A model generated the notes under the pieces. That model was not told the DNA's origin and made no database searches. It saw nothing but the letters and a program-made list of their open reading frames with translations. DNA of 64,000 nucleotides from Streptomyces sp. NBC_00306 (GTDB lineage Bacteria; Actinomycetota; Actinomycetes; Streptomycetales; Streptomycetaceae): contig NZ_CP108032.1 of the NCBI RefSeq assembly GCF_036169555.1, forward strand, positions 7,068,001 through 7,132,000. Direction: 5' to 3'. Below are positions 33,341-41,617 of this stretch, piece by piece. Position 1 is the first letter of the stretch; every line of letters begins with the position of its first letter. The position numbers and the translations under genes are program-made.

Positions 33341-34804
33341 ATGACGATCGAGGACAGCAGGTACGAGGCGGTGAGCAGCCGGGACGCCCGGTTCGACGGC
33401 GTCTTCTTCTTCGCCGTCTCCACCACCGGGATCTACTGCCGGCCGAGCTGCCCGGCGATCACCCCCAAGCGCCGGAACGTGACCTTCTACCGCACGGCGG
33501 CGGCCGCCCAGGGCGCGGGCTACCGCGCCTGCCGCCGCTGCCGGCCCGACGCGGTACCGGGCTCCGCCGAGTGGAACGCCCGCGCCGACGTCGTGGGCCG
33601 AGCGATGCGGCTGATCGGCGACGGGATCGTCGACCGTGAGGGTGTGGCGGGGCTCGCCGGCCGACTGGGCTACAGCGCCCGTCAGGTGCAACGGCAGCTC
33701 AACGCCGAGCTCGGCGCCGGCCCCATCGCGCTGGCCCGGGCCCAACGCGGCCACACCGCCCGCGTACTGCTCCAGACGACGACCCTCCAGGCCGCGGAGA
33801 TCGCCTTTGCCGCCGGATTCGCCAGTGTCAGGCAATTCAACGACACCATGCGCGAGATCTACGCGGCGACGCCCAGCGAGATCCGCTCCGCCCGCCCCGG
33901 GCGCGCCTCACGCTTCGGACCCGTCGCGGCGGCGAACGGCCGCGCCGGCGTGCCTCTTCGGCTCGCCCACCGCGGCCCCTACGCCTCCGTCGAGGTCTTC
34001 GATCACCTCGCCGCCCGTGCCGTTCCCGGAATCGAGGAGATCGTCGGCGAACGCGGGTCCCGGACCTACCGGCGCACCCTGCGGCTGCCCAGCGGCGCCG
34101 GAGTGGCCGAAATCGGTGAACAGCCGGGCGCGGGCGGCTGGCTGGAGTGCCGGCTGCATCTGACCGATCTGCGCGACCTGACGACGGCCACCCAGCGCGT
34201 GCGCCGCCTGTTCGACCTGGACGCGGACCCGTGCGCGGTGGCCGAACGCCTGGGAGCGGACCCGGCGCTGGCGCCCCTGGTCGCCGCGCGCCCCGGACTG
34301 CGCGCCCCCGGAGCGGCCGACCCGCACGAGCTCGCCGTACGCGCCGTGCTCGGCCACCGGGCGACGACCGCGGAGGGACGCCGACGCGGCCACGCGCTCG
34401 TCGTGGCACACGGCCGTCCCCTGTGCGAACCGAGCGGCGGACTCACGCATCTCTTCCCGGACACCGCCACCTTGGCGGGTGCCGACCTCGACGATCTCGA
34501 CCTGCCCGACGCGCGGCGCGCCGCCCTGCGCACCCTCACCACCGCCCTCGCCGACCGCTCGGTGACCCTCGACCCCGGCGCCGACCGGGACGACGCCGAA
34601 CGCCGACTGCTCGCCCTGCCGGGCATCGACCGCTGGACGGCCGGCTACATCCGGATGCGGGCCCTGGGCGACCCCGACGTCCTCCTCACCGAGGACCCGG
34701 CCGTCCGCGCGGGCATGCGCCGGGCGGGCGCCCAGGCGTCCGACACCGAGGCGTGGCGGCCGTGGAGTTCGTACGCCATGCACCACTTCTGGAGCACACC
34801 ATGA
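33341..34804 (+). CDS. Ada metal-binding / AraC HTH / AlkA DNA-3-methyladenine glycosylase fusion
   Basis: This 487-aa DNA repair protein combines three modules. Residues 1-75 are the Ada phosphotriester-sensing domain with four zinc cysteines, C33, C37, C64 and C67 (YCRPSCP and RACRRC). Residues about 85-185 are an AraC-type HTH with VRQFNDTMREIYAATPSEIR. Residues about 195-487 are AlkA, with the helix-hairpin-helix LPGIDRWTAGYIRMRALGDP and the catalytic aspartate D452 in LLTEDPAVR. The fusion senses methylated DNA, probably switches on its own operon, and removes alkylated bases. I chose the ATG at 33341, where MTIEDSRYEAVSSRDARFDG begins. The stop overlaps the oxygenase gene. The methyltransferase (Ogt) domain of true Ada is absent. 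Confidence 0.92.
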   Translation: MTIEDSRYEAVSSRDARFDGVFFFAVSTTGIYCRPSCPAITPKRRNVTFYRTAAAAQGAGYRACRRCRPDAVPGSAEWNARADVVGRAMRLIGDGIVDREGVAGLAGRLGYSARQVQRQLNAELGAGPIALARAQRGHTARVLLQTTTLQAAEIAFAAGFASVRQFNDTMREIYAATPSEIRSARPGRASRFGPVAAANGRAGVPLRLAHRGPYASVEVFDHLAARAVPGIEEIVGERGSRTYRRTLRLPSGAGVAEIGEQPGAGGWLECRLHLTDLRDLTTATQRVRRLFDLDADPCAVAERLGADPALAPLVAARPGLRAPGAADPHELAVRAVLGHRATTAEGRRRGHALVVAHGRPLCEPSGGLTHLFPDTATLAGADLDDLDLPDARRAALRTLTTALADRSVTLDPGADRDDAERRLLALPGIDRWTAGYIRMRALGDPDVLLTEDPAVRAGMRRAGAQASDTEAWRPWSSYAMHHFWSTP

Positions 34805-35550
34805 CCGTGCGGAGCACCGAAGCCCTCGCTGCCGAAGCAGCGTTTCCCACCGAAGCAGGGTTTCCCGCGACGGACTGGGCGGCACTCGCGGAGGAGATCG
34901 ACGCATACGGCTGCGCCCTGACGCCGCGCATCCTGGATCCGGCCGAGTGCCGCGCGATCGCCGCCCTCTGGGACGAGCCCGAGCACTTCAGGTCCACGGT
35001 CGACATGGCCCGCCACCGGTTCGGCTCCGGCACCTATCGCTACTTCTCCGACCCTCTGCCGCCGACCGTCCGGGCACTGCGCGCCGCGTTCTACCCGCGG
35101 CTGCTGCCGATCGCCCGCGCCTGGGCCGAGCGCCTGGGCCGGCCGGCACCCTGGCCCGACGAGCTGGACGACTGGCCGGCGATCTGCCACGAGGCCGGCC
35201 AGACGAAGTCCTCGCAGATCCTGCTGCGTTACGGACCGGGCGACTGGAACGCCCTGCACCGTGACGTCTTCGGCGAAGCGGTCTTCCCGTTGCAGGTGGC
35301 CATCGGCCTCGACCGGCCCGGTACCGACTACACGGGCGGCGAGTTCCTCCTCGTCGAACAGCGGCCCCGGGCGCAGTCCCGCGGCACGGCGACCCTGCTG
35401 GAGCAGGGCCGCGCCCTGGTCTTCACCACCCGCGACCGCCCGGTCCGCTCCAGCCGCGGCTGGTCGGCGTCACCGGTACGGCACGGGGTGAGCGCGATCA
35501 GGTCGGGGGAGCGGCACACCCTGGGACTCGTTTTCCACGACGCGTCGTAG
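34801..35550 (+). CDS. 2-oxoglutarate/Fe(II) oxygenase coupled to alkA (PF09859-like, putative DNA repair)
   Basis: This 249-aa dioxygenase has the iron triad H153-x-D155 (LHRDVFGE) and H228 (PVRHGVS), with R/H residues after it (SGERHTLGLVFH) for 2-oxoglutarate. The sequence, including QTKSSQILLRYGPGDWNALH and DYTGGEFLLVEQRPR, fits the Oxygenase-NA group (PF09859) that was predicted, not proven, to demethylate damaged nucleic acid. Its ATG overlaps the glycosylase stop (ATGA), so both are made from one adaptive-response transcript. The longer open frame upstream only shadows alkA. Direct reversal of alkyl lesions, AlkB-like, is an inference from family and context. Confidence 0.82.
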   Translation: MTVRSTEALAAEAAFPTEAGFPATDWAALAEEIDAYGCALTPRILDPAECRAIAALWDEPEHFRSTVDMARHRFGSGTYRYFSDPLPPTVRALRAAFYPRLLPIARAWAERLGRPAPWPDELDDWPAICHEAGQTKSSQILLRYGPGDWNALHRDVFGEAVFPLQVAIGLDRPGTDYTGGEFLLVEQRPRAQSRGTATLLEQGRALVFTTRDRPVRSSRGWSASPVRHGVSAIRSGERHTLGLVFHDAS

Positions 35551-35579
35551 CGAGTCCGCCCATCCCTCCTGCGTGCGCT

Positions 35580-36002
35580 TCAGGCGATCGACGCGGAGAT
35601 GATCGCCGACACCGCCAGATTGCAGGAGGCGGTCACCCACACCGCCGGATGCGGCTCCGGCTCCACGAGGGTCGCGCCCAGCTTGCCCGGCGTCACCAGG
35701 TCCACCACCAGGAACGCGACCGCCATCATCACCAGACCGAGGAGGCCGAACGCGGCCGTCGAGGCGAGGCCCTTGCCGAAGTGGTCGTACGTCGTCCAGA
35801 TCGAGGTGAACACGATGCCGCCGATACCGAGGAGCGCGGAGCTCAGCAGCAGCGCGGCATTGCGGTTGCGGTCCTCCCATATCTGACGGCCGAGCTTGCC
35901 CGGGGTCAGCAGGTCGATCAGGACGATCCCGAGGATCAGGAGGACCACACCGAGTGCGCCGTACGCGGTCGCGCGGCCAAGTCCGTTGACGATGTCGCTC
36001 AT
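35580..36002 (-). CDS. DUF350 membrane protein
   Basis: This 140-aa membrane protein has four hydrophobic segments arranged as two DUF350 repeats, each ending in a LxTPGKLG motif: IVLIDLLTPGKLGRQIWED and LVVDLVTPGKLGATLVE. The duplication inside the protein is typical of the family (YjfL-like). Function is unknown; members often accompany stress or glutathionylspermidine-synthase-like genes, none of which are here. The ATG at 36002 starts MSDIVNGLGRATAYG; the frame is open 17 codons further. Confidence 0.85.
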   Translation of the reverse strand: MSDIVNGLGRATAYGALGVVLLILGIVLIDLLTPGKLGRQIWEDRNRNAALLLSSALLGIGGIVFTSIWTTYDHFGKGLASTAAFGLLGLVMMAVAFLVVDLVTPGKLGATLVEPEPHPAVWVTASCNLAVSAIISASIA

Positions 36003-36209
36003 TGAGGGGCCGGTCTCCGTGTCGATGAGGTTGATGCCGGTCAAGGCGCGCAAAATCTACCGCACGGCCCGCGGAGTGGATCAGGCGCCCATGTCACCCG
36101 TATGGAGTAGCAGTACCGAGGGTGGGCGGCCGGGCGGGACGAGAGTGGTCACATGCGCCTCCGCGGCGGCGCCCCACCCTTCGCGCCCCACCGGCACCGG
36201 GAGACACTC

Positions 36210-36728
36210 ATGGCCCGCCTCAACCGACGTGACCTCGGACTGCTCGCCCTGCGCCTCGGCACCGCAACGGTGCTCGTGGCGCACGGATCGCAGAAGCTGT
36301 TCGGCTGGTTCGGCGGCCCAGGCATCGAGGGCACGGCCCAGGGCATGGAGGCCATGGGCTACCACCCCGGCCGCCAGAGCGCGATCGCCGCCGGGGTGGG
36401 AGAGACGGGCGGCGGCGTGCTGCTCGCCCTGGGCCTCGCCACACCGGCGGCCGGAGCGGCCGCGGCGGGAGCGATGGCCGGCGCGGTGGCGGTCCACGTC
36501 CCCGCGGGGTTCTTCGCCCAGGAGGGCGGCTTCGAATACCCGGCGTTCCTCGGCTTCACCGCGGCAACGGTGGGCCTGGCCGGCCCGGGCCGTTACTCCC
36601 TCGACCACGCCAGCGGGCATCTGTTCGACCGGGGCTGGACGCTGGCGGCGGCGTTCGTGGGGAGCGCGGTGGGGGCGGCGATGGTGGTGGGGAGGCGGGC
36701 GAAGGGGCGGGGGGCTGCGGAGTCGTAG
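36210..36728 (+). CDS. DoxX family membrane protein
   Basis: This 172-aa integral membrane protein has four hydrophobic segments and the DoxX signature LALRLGTATVLVAHGSQKLF near residue 12 and GFFAQEGGFEYPAFLGFTAA near 105. DoxX proteins are quinone-reductase-associated or detoxification-linked membrane proteins; in mycobacteria a DoxX member works with superoxide dismutase and a thiosulfate sulfurtransferase in redox control. The ATG at 36210 follows GGGAGACACTC. It stands alone between divergent DUF350 and the convergent WYL regulator. Confidence 0.87.
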   Translation: MARLNRRDLGLLALRLGTATVLVAHGSQKLFGWFGGPGIEGTAQGMEAMGYHPGRQSAIAAGVGETGGGVLLALGLATPAAGAAAAGAMAGAVAVHVPAGFFAQEGGFEYPAFLGFTAATVGLAGPGRYSLDHASGHLFDRGWTLAAAFVGSAVGAAMVVGRRAKGRGAAES

Positions 36729-36810
36729 GCGAGCCGGTACACAACTCCCCGCTGGTGAGTGCGCCGAGCTGTTCCCCGGCGCAGCGAGTACGAGCGCGCG
36801 CCCGGGCGAC

Positions 36811-36827
36811 GCCCAGGAAGCCTGGGC
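36811..36827. terminator. Possible terminator between doxX and the WYL gene
   Basis: GCCCAGG (36811-36817), loop AAG, CCTGGGC (36821-36827) form a seven-pair hairpin followed by CGTCTTG, in the gap between convergent genes. Confidence 0.45.
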
Positions 36828-36865
36828 CGTCTTGCGCGTGAGCCGGCGCAGCACCCCGCCGCCTG

Positions 36866-37850
36866 TCACGGCGCGGTCGTGCCGGCCGCCTTGGAGAAGC
36901 GGGTGGCGAGGCGGGCGAACGCGCTCTTGAGCTCGGGCGGGCCGACCACCTCGATGTCCGCGTCGAAGCGGCTGACGGCGGCGGCCAGACCGGTCCATGA
37001 CCATGAGCCGAGGACGAGCCGGCAGCGGTCGGGCGCGAGTGCCTCGGCGGTTCCGTCCTGGGCGAAGGGCGCGACGGCGGTGGCAGGGAGGTTGAGGATC
37101 ACTTCGCCTCGGCACGGCCAATCGCTGCCGTCGCTGCCGCGGAAGCGGTTGGTGATGAACGCGGAAACGGTGCCACCGGGAAGTTCGCGCGGTACGAAGC
37201 GAGGGCCCGTGGGCGTGCGGGGGCGTATGCGGTCGACGCGGAAGGTCCGCCAGTCGTCGCGGTCCAGGTCCCAGGCCGCGAGGTACCAGCGGCCGCGCCA
37301 GGTGACCAGGTGGTGCGGTTGGACCCGCCGGGGTTCCTCGGTTGCGGTTGCCGGCCCCTGGCCGTAGTCGAAGCGGAGTTCCACGTGTGCGTGGATGGCG
37401 GTGCTCAGCTCCACGAAGGTCTGAGGGGCGACCTGAGCGGTGTCCCCCTTTTCGGGTGGGTGTAGGGCGGTGACGCTCACCATGTCTGTGCGGTGCCGTA
37501 GTCGTGGTGGCATGACCTGCCGTATGGTGCCGAGGGCCCCGTGCTGCGTCATCGGCGACGGCGTCCCCGGCTGCGACGGATTGCAGGGCCACCGTGAGTG
37601 CAACGGCTTGGCCGTCGTCGAACAGCAGCGGAGGCAGATGCGCGCCTGCGCCGAGACGGTATCCGCCGGAGGGTCCCTTGACGGCGGTGATCGGATACCC
37701 GAGGTCGCGCAGGCGGTCGATGTCGCGGCGCACCGTGCGCGGAGTGATGTCGAGCCGCTCGGCGAGGTCCTCGCCGGACCAGGCGCGGCGCGTCCGAAGC
37801 AGCGAGAGCAGCGCGAGCAGTCGCGAGGAAGTTGTCTGCACCGACGTCAT
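36866..37850 (-). pseudogene. YafY-type HTH/WYL transcriptional regulator, broken by a +1 frameshift
   Basis: The N-terminal part, from the ATG at 37850, reads as a DeoR-like HTH and start of a WYL regulator (SRLLALLSLLRTRRAWSGED, ITPRTVRRDIDRLRDLGYPI) up to VALQSVAAGDAVADDAAR. The rest of the protein continues one frame over: ALGTIRQVMPPRLRHRTDMV and the WYL domain with HHLVTWRGRWYLAAWDLDRD. Removing one base from the run of four C at 37537-37540 joins them as DDAARALGTIRQV, exactly the expected sequence. It is divergent from the VOC gene, a common pairing in which the WYL regulator controls the VOC protein. It is either a recent inactivation, a sequencing error in a homopolymer, or slippage-controlled expression. 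Confidence 0.85.
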
Positions 37851-37999
37851 GGTGCCCGCAGTAGAGGACACATCCTGTCCGCTACCCGTGGAACGGTGGC
37901 GACCGAGCCGCCGAGGGTGGGCCGCCCTGGTCAGGGCACCCCTTCCGGGGCTCGGCCAGTGCGTTGCCGCGCACATCCGTCCGTCAGCAGAGAGCAGCC

Positions 38000-38434
38000 A
38001 TGTCCGTCATGACCACCACCCACCTGAACTTCCGGGGCGCCGCGCGTGAGGCGCTGGGGTTCTACCAGTCCGTCTTCGGCGGACGCGGCGTCACCGTCAC
38101 GTACAAGGACGCCGGCAACGTCCAGGACGAGAACGAGGCGGACTGGGTGATGTGGGGTGAGGTGGTGGGGGAGAACGGTTTCCGCGTCATGGCCTACGAC
38201 GTGCCCTCACAACTGGCCTGGGCCCAGGGCGAGAACCCGTTCTTCGTCTCCGTGCGCGGTGACGATGCCGACGAGATCAGCGCCTTGTGGCAGAAGCTGG
38301 CGCAGGGTTCGACAGTGGTGCGACCCCTGGAGGCCGCGCCGTGGGCGCCGCTCTACGGCATGCTCACCGACCGCTTCGGCGTGACCTGGGTCCTGGACGT
38401 CACTGCTCCGTACGACGCTCCGCACAACGGCTGA
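38000..38434 (+). CDS. VOC family protein (PhnB-like)
   Basis: This 144-aa glyoxalase/vicinal-oxygen-chelate fold protein has the paired beta-alpha-beta units: LNFRGAAREALGFYQSVFGG near residue 8, then VMWGEVVGENGFRVMAYDVP and a C-terminal YGMLTDRFGVTWVLDVT. These are PhnB/DUF899-like features; the group usually binds a metal, though activities vary. The ATG at 38000 gives MSVMTTTHLNF, with a second ATG three codons on. It is divergent from the broken WYL regulator and probably was its target. A terminator follows at 38463. Confidence 0.87.
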   Translation: MSVMTTTHLNFRGAAREALGFYQSVFGGRGVTVTYKDAGNVQDENEADWVMWGEVVGENGFRVMAYDVPSQLAWAQGENPFFVSVRGDDADEISALWQKLAQGSTVVRPLEAAPWAPLYGMLTDRFGVTWVLDVTAPYDAPHNG

Positions 38435-38462
38435 TCCGCTCCGGCTCGGCTCATGGCAGTCA

Positions 38463-38490
38463 GGGCCGGCCACGCCACCGTGGCCGGCCC
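38463..38490 (+). terminator. Terminator after the VOC gene
   Basis: GGGCCGGCCAC (38463-38473) pairs perfectly with GTGGCCGGCCC (38480-38490) around the loop GCCACC, 29 bases after the VOC stop codon. Confidence 0.75.
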
Positions 38491-38573
38491 CGGGACAGAA
38501 GGGAGGGGCCAGGTCGCCGTACCCGCACGGCAGTTGTGTCTGTCGGCCGGGTGCGAGGTGGCCTGGGAACACC

Positions 38574-39671
38574 ATGACGGTACTCGGCACACGTGCTCTC
38601 AACCGCGCGACACTCGCTCGTCAGTACCTGCTCGACCGTGCGGACACGTCCGTGTGCGATGCCGTGGCGCACCTGTGCGGCTTGCAGGCGCAGGAGCCTC
38701 AGGAACCGTTCGTCGGACTGTGGTCCAGGTTGCGCGCCTTCGAGCCCACCGAACTGGACGAAGCGCTGACGGGCGCTGATGTCGTCCGCACGCACCTGAT
38801 GCGCCGCACCGTCCATCTCGTCACCGCCGAGGACGCGCTGGCCTGGCGGGCCCGCCATGAACCGATGCTGTGCCAGCGCGTGTTGGCCACATACCGGCAC
38901 GAACTCGCGGGCATCGACCTGGACGAGGTGGCCGCGGCCGGCCGTGCGGTCATGGCCGACGAACGGCCCCGCACCATGGCCCAACTCGTCCAGGCACTCG
39001 AAGGCCGCTGGCCGGGCCCGCCGCGCCGGGCGCTGGGGGAACTGCTCGTGGCCGCCCTGATCCCGATGGTGCAGCTCCCGCCTCGCGGTCTGTGGCGGAC
39101 GACCGCCGGTGTGCGCAATCTGCCGCTGGCCACCTGGCTCGGCCGCGACGTGGATCCGCTCCCCTCCGACGAGAACGATCCGGTCGGGCAGCAGCTGGTG
39201 CGACGCTATCTCGCCGCCTACGGGCCTGCTGCCTCGGCGGACCTGCGTTCCTGGTGCGGTCTCGCGGGACTTCCCGCAGCAGTCGGAGCCCTCCGGGAGG
39301 AGCTCGTCGCCTTCCGTGACGAACGCGGCCGCGAGCTCCTCGATCTGCCCGACGCGCCACGCCCCGATCCGGACACTCCCGCCCCCGTGCGCTTCCTCCC
39401 GGCGTTCGACAACGCGATCCTCGGCTACCGCGACCGCAGCCGCATCATCGACGACGCCCACCTCGGCCTGTCGGTCACGGGTCACCGCGTCGTGCTCGTC
39501 GACGGCCGGGTCCGAGCCACCTGGACCGTGCGCGACAAGCACCTGCACGTCACTCTGCTCCGGCCTCTCGCCGCTTCGGAGCGCGAGGCCGTGAGCGCCG
39601 AAGCCGATGCCCTGACCGCCTTCTTGGACCAGGACATCAGCGGCGTGGACATCACCGAGACCGACGGCTGA
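38574..39671 (+). CDS. Winged-helix AlkZ/YcaQ-like DNA glycosylase family protein (HTH_42)
   Basis: This 365-aa protein belongs to the HTH_42 superfamily that includes the AlkZ and YcaQ interstrand-crosslink and alkyl-base glycosylases. The catalytic-type Q-x-Q motif is present as Q38-A-Q40 in LCGLQAQEPQEP, followed by the family's THLMRRTVHLVTAED near residue 75 and RFLPAFDNAILGYRDRSRI near 277. Known AlkZ enzymes excise bulky N7/N3 adducts or unhook crosslinks, often for self-resistance, while many relatives are untested. It lies 3 kb from the alkA/oxygenase operon on the same strand. The ATG at 38574 is preceded by only a weak ribosome binding site. Confidence 0.8.
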   Translation: MTVLGTRALNRATLARQYLLDRADTSVCDAVAHLCGLQAQEPQEPFVGLWSRLRAFEPTELDEALTGADVVRTHLMRRTVHLVTAEDALAWRARHEPMLCQRVLATYRHELAGIDLDEVAAAGRAVMADERPRTMAQLVQALEGRWPGPPRRALGELLVAALIPMVQLPPRGLWRTTAGVRNLPLATWLGRDVDPLPSDENDPVGQQLVRRYLAAYGPAASADLRSWCGLAGLPAAVGALREELVAFRDERGRELLDLPDAPRPDPDTPAPVRFLPAFDNAILGYRDRSRIIDDAHLGLSVTGHRVVLVDGRVRATWTVRDKHLHVTLLRPLAASEREAVSAEADALTAFLDQDISGVDITETDG

Positions 39672-39698
39672 GCGTGGTGCTCCGCGGCGGTTCCGTGG

Positions 39699-40601
39699 TC
39701 AATGTGCCGCCTCAGTCAGCGCGGCTCGCGCCAGATTGCGCAGCCACGCATGTGCGGGGTCGGTGTCGTAGCGCTGATGCCAGGACAAGTACACCGGAGC
39801 CGGCGGAAGTTCGAACGGCAGGGGGAGAAGCACCAGCCCGAGGTCCGCGGCCGTTGAGCGGGTTGTCGATTCGGGGGCGGTGACCAGCAGGTCGGAGTCA
39901 CGCACGAAGCTCAGGCCGGCCGCTTCGGTCGGCGCGGTCGCCACCACGCGTCGTGTGAGTCCGAGCTGCGCCAGAGCGCCGTCGAGTGCGTTGTCGAACC
40001 TTCCGCGCCTCGAGATGGTGATGTGCTCGGCCTCGGCGTACCGGGCGAGGGTGACGGCCTTGGCGCGGGCGAGCGGATGGTCCGGGCGTACGACGACGAC
40101 GTGCCCGGTCTCGGCGAGGAGCTCGCCGCGAATGTCGGACTGCGTCGGGCGGTTCGCGTTCGCCTCGAGGTCGACTTCGCCGCGACGCAACTCAGGCGTG
40201 TCGGTGCTCGATTCCGCGATGAAGCGCAACCGAACGCCCGGTGCCTGCCGACGCACCTCCGCGAGCAGTGCGGGGCCGCCGAGCCCGACGAGAGAGTCGT
40301 GCCAGCGCAGGGTGAACGTCCGCTCGAGTGTCGTGAGATCGAGTTCACGGCTGGGCGCCAGCACGCTCTGGACCTGCTGGAGCAGCTCGTGGACCTGCTC
40401 CCGGACGGCGATGGCGTACGGAGTCGGGGTCATGGTCCGCCCGGTGCGCACCAGGATCTGATCACCCGTTGTTCTCCGGATCCGGCCGAGACTCCGGCTC
40501 ATCGCCGGTGCCGTCACGTGCAGGCGCTCGGCCGCGCCGGCGACGCTTCCTTCATCGAGGAGCGCGTCGAGGGCGGCGAGCAGGTTCAGATCCAGTTGCA
40601 T
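39699..40601 (-). CDS. LysR family transcriptional regulator
   Basis: This 300-aa regulator has the N-terminal winged helix (LNLLAALDALLDEGSVAGAA, TAPAMSRSLGRIRRTTGDQI) at 1-60 and a LysR substrate-binding domain after residue 90. NodD/PcpR-like features, such as FTLRWHDSLVGLGGPALLAE, place it in the branch that often controls a divergently transcribed operon. Here that operon is the phosphatase-like and F420-reductase-like pair from 40734. I chose the ATG at 40601; a GTG three codons earlier is possible. A GTGC-N7-GCAC site at 40618 is a candidate binding site. Confidence 0.87.
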   Translation of the reverse strand: MQLDLNLLAALDALLDEGSVAGAAERLHVTAPAMSRSLGRIRRTTGDQILVRTGRTMTPTPYAIAVREQVHELLQQVQSVLAPSRELDLTTLERTFTLRWHDSLVGLGGPALLAEVRRQAPGVRLRFIAESSTDTPELRRGEVDLEANANRPTQSDIRGELLAETGHVVVVRPDHPLARAKAVTLARYAEAEHITISRRGRFDNALDGALAQLGLTRRVVATAPTEAAGLSFVRDSDLLVTAPESTTRSTAADLGLVLLPLPFELPPAPVYLSWHQRYDTDPAHAWLRNLARAALTEAAH

Positions 40602-40617
40602 GCGAGTCACTCTAGCC

Positions 40618-40632
40618 GTGCTTTACATGCAC
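40618..40632. promoter_or_regulatory. Candidate LysR-type operator
   Basis: GTGC, seven A/T-richer bases (TTTACAT), GCAC form an interrupted palindrome 17 bases upstream of the LysR start and about 100 bases before the divergent gene. Its size and T-N11-A-like spacing suit a LysR dimer site for autoregulation and divergent control. Confidence 0.4.
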
Positions 40633-40733
40633 TTGAGGTTAACTATGCGCGCCCATACCTTCGATGTGCGGGGCGCGGAGATCGTCGATCACGCCCTCGC
40701 CCTCATCACCCCTGCTGAGTTGGGAGTACAGCC

Positions 40734-41576
40734 ATGTCCGAATCGATTCAGAGCACCGGTGGCACCGGTAGTGCCGTAGTTGCCGATGCGGCGTCCGACG
40801 CCGATCTGCTGGCGCAGACCGCGATCGCCGTGGAGGCTGCGGGCTCGGTGCTGCGAGAGCGGTTCGGCGGCGTGGTCCGCCACCGGACGCGCGAGGAGCT
40901 GATGCGCGCGCTCGCCGCCAATGACGAAGCGGCCCTCGATGTTCTGCGTCCGCGCCTCACGTTCCTGCGCCCCGGCGCCCGTTGGGTCGAGGAAGAGCTC
41001 GACGGCGGGGCTCTGCCCGCCGGTGAATGGTGGGTCGTCGATCCGGCCGAGGGCAACGTCAACCACCTGCACGGTCTGCCGGATTGGGCGGTCACCGCCA
41101 CACTCGTGCGCGAGAACCAGCCGGTGCTGACCGCTGTCCATCTGCCGTTGACCGGTGAGACCTACACCGCGCTCGCGGGCGGTGGCGCCCACCTCGACGG
41201 CCGCCCGTTGCACGTTTCCGAGACCACGGACCTCGGACTCGGCCTGGTGGCCACGAGCCAGGCCAGGCCGGACGAGGACGAAGCCGTCACACGGCGCATC
41301 GGCGCCTCGATCACGGCGATGCTGCTCGACGCGCTCGTGGTGCGGACATCGGTGCCCGCAACCCTGCACCTGCTGAACGTGGCCGCCGGCCGGATCGACG
41401 CCTTCTGGCAGTTCGCCGGCGCCCGGGCGGACCTGCTTCCCGGCGCGTTGCTCGTCTCCGAGGCCGGCGGGCGGATCTCCGACGCCGAGGGCCGCCCGTG
41501 GACGACACAGAGCGAGAGCCTGCTGGCCGCCGCACCCGGTGTGCACACCGACGCTGTCGCCACACTCTCCCGCTGA
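40734..41576 (+). CDS. Inositol monophosphatase-fold protein with degenerate active site
   Basis: This 280-aa protein aligns with the inositol monophosphatase/CysQ family but deviates at key metal sites. The usual WVVDPxDGTxN is here VVDPAEGNVN at 101-110, with Glu106 in place of the second Asp. The usual WDxAAG near the C-terminus is WQFAGA at 225-230, with Gln226 instead of Asp. The first motif (WVEEELDGG) is partly kept, and VSEAGGRISDAEGRPW is typical. So the fold is clear but phosphatase activity is doubtful; it may bind a sugar phosphate or have changed chemistry. It is 41 bases upstream of the F420-reductase-like gene and divergent from LysR. Confidence 0.82.
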   Translation: MSESIQSTGGTGSAVVADAASDADLLAQTAIAVEAAGSVLRERFGGVVRHRTREELMRALAANDEAALDVLRPRLTFLRPGARWVEEELDGGALPAGEWWVVDPAEGNVNHLHGLPDWAVTATLVRENQPVLTAVHLPLTGETYTALAGGGAHLDGRPLHVSETTDLGLGLVATSQARPDEDEAVTRRIGASITAMLLDALVVRTSVPATLHLLNVAAGRIDAFWQFAGARADLLPGALLVSEAGGRISDAEGRPWTTQSESLLAAAPGVHTDAVATLSR

Positions 41577-41617
41577 CCACCGTTGAGATCCAGTAGCACC
41601 GGAAGGACCAGATCGAC

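Noticed and set aside
40646..40833. Short ORF starting ATGCGCGCCCATACC in the LysR divergent region
   Set aside because: It overlaps the start of the phosphatase-like gene in another frame, has no ribosome binding site and no recognised sequence; it lies in the promoter region.
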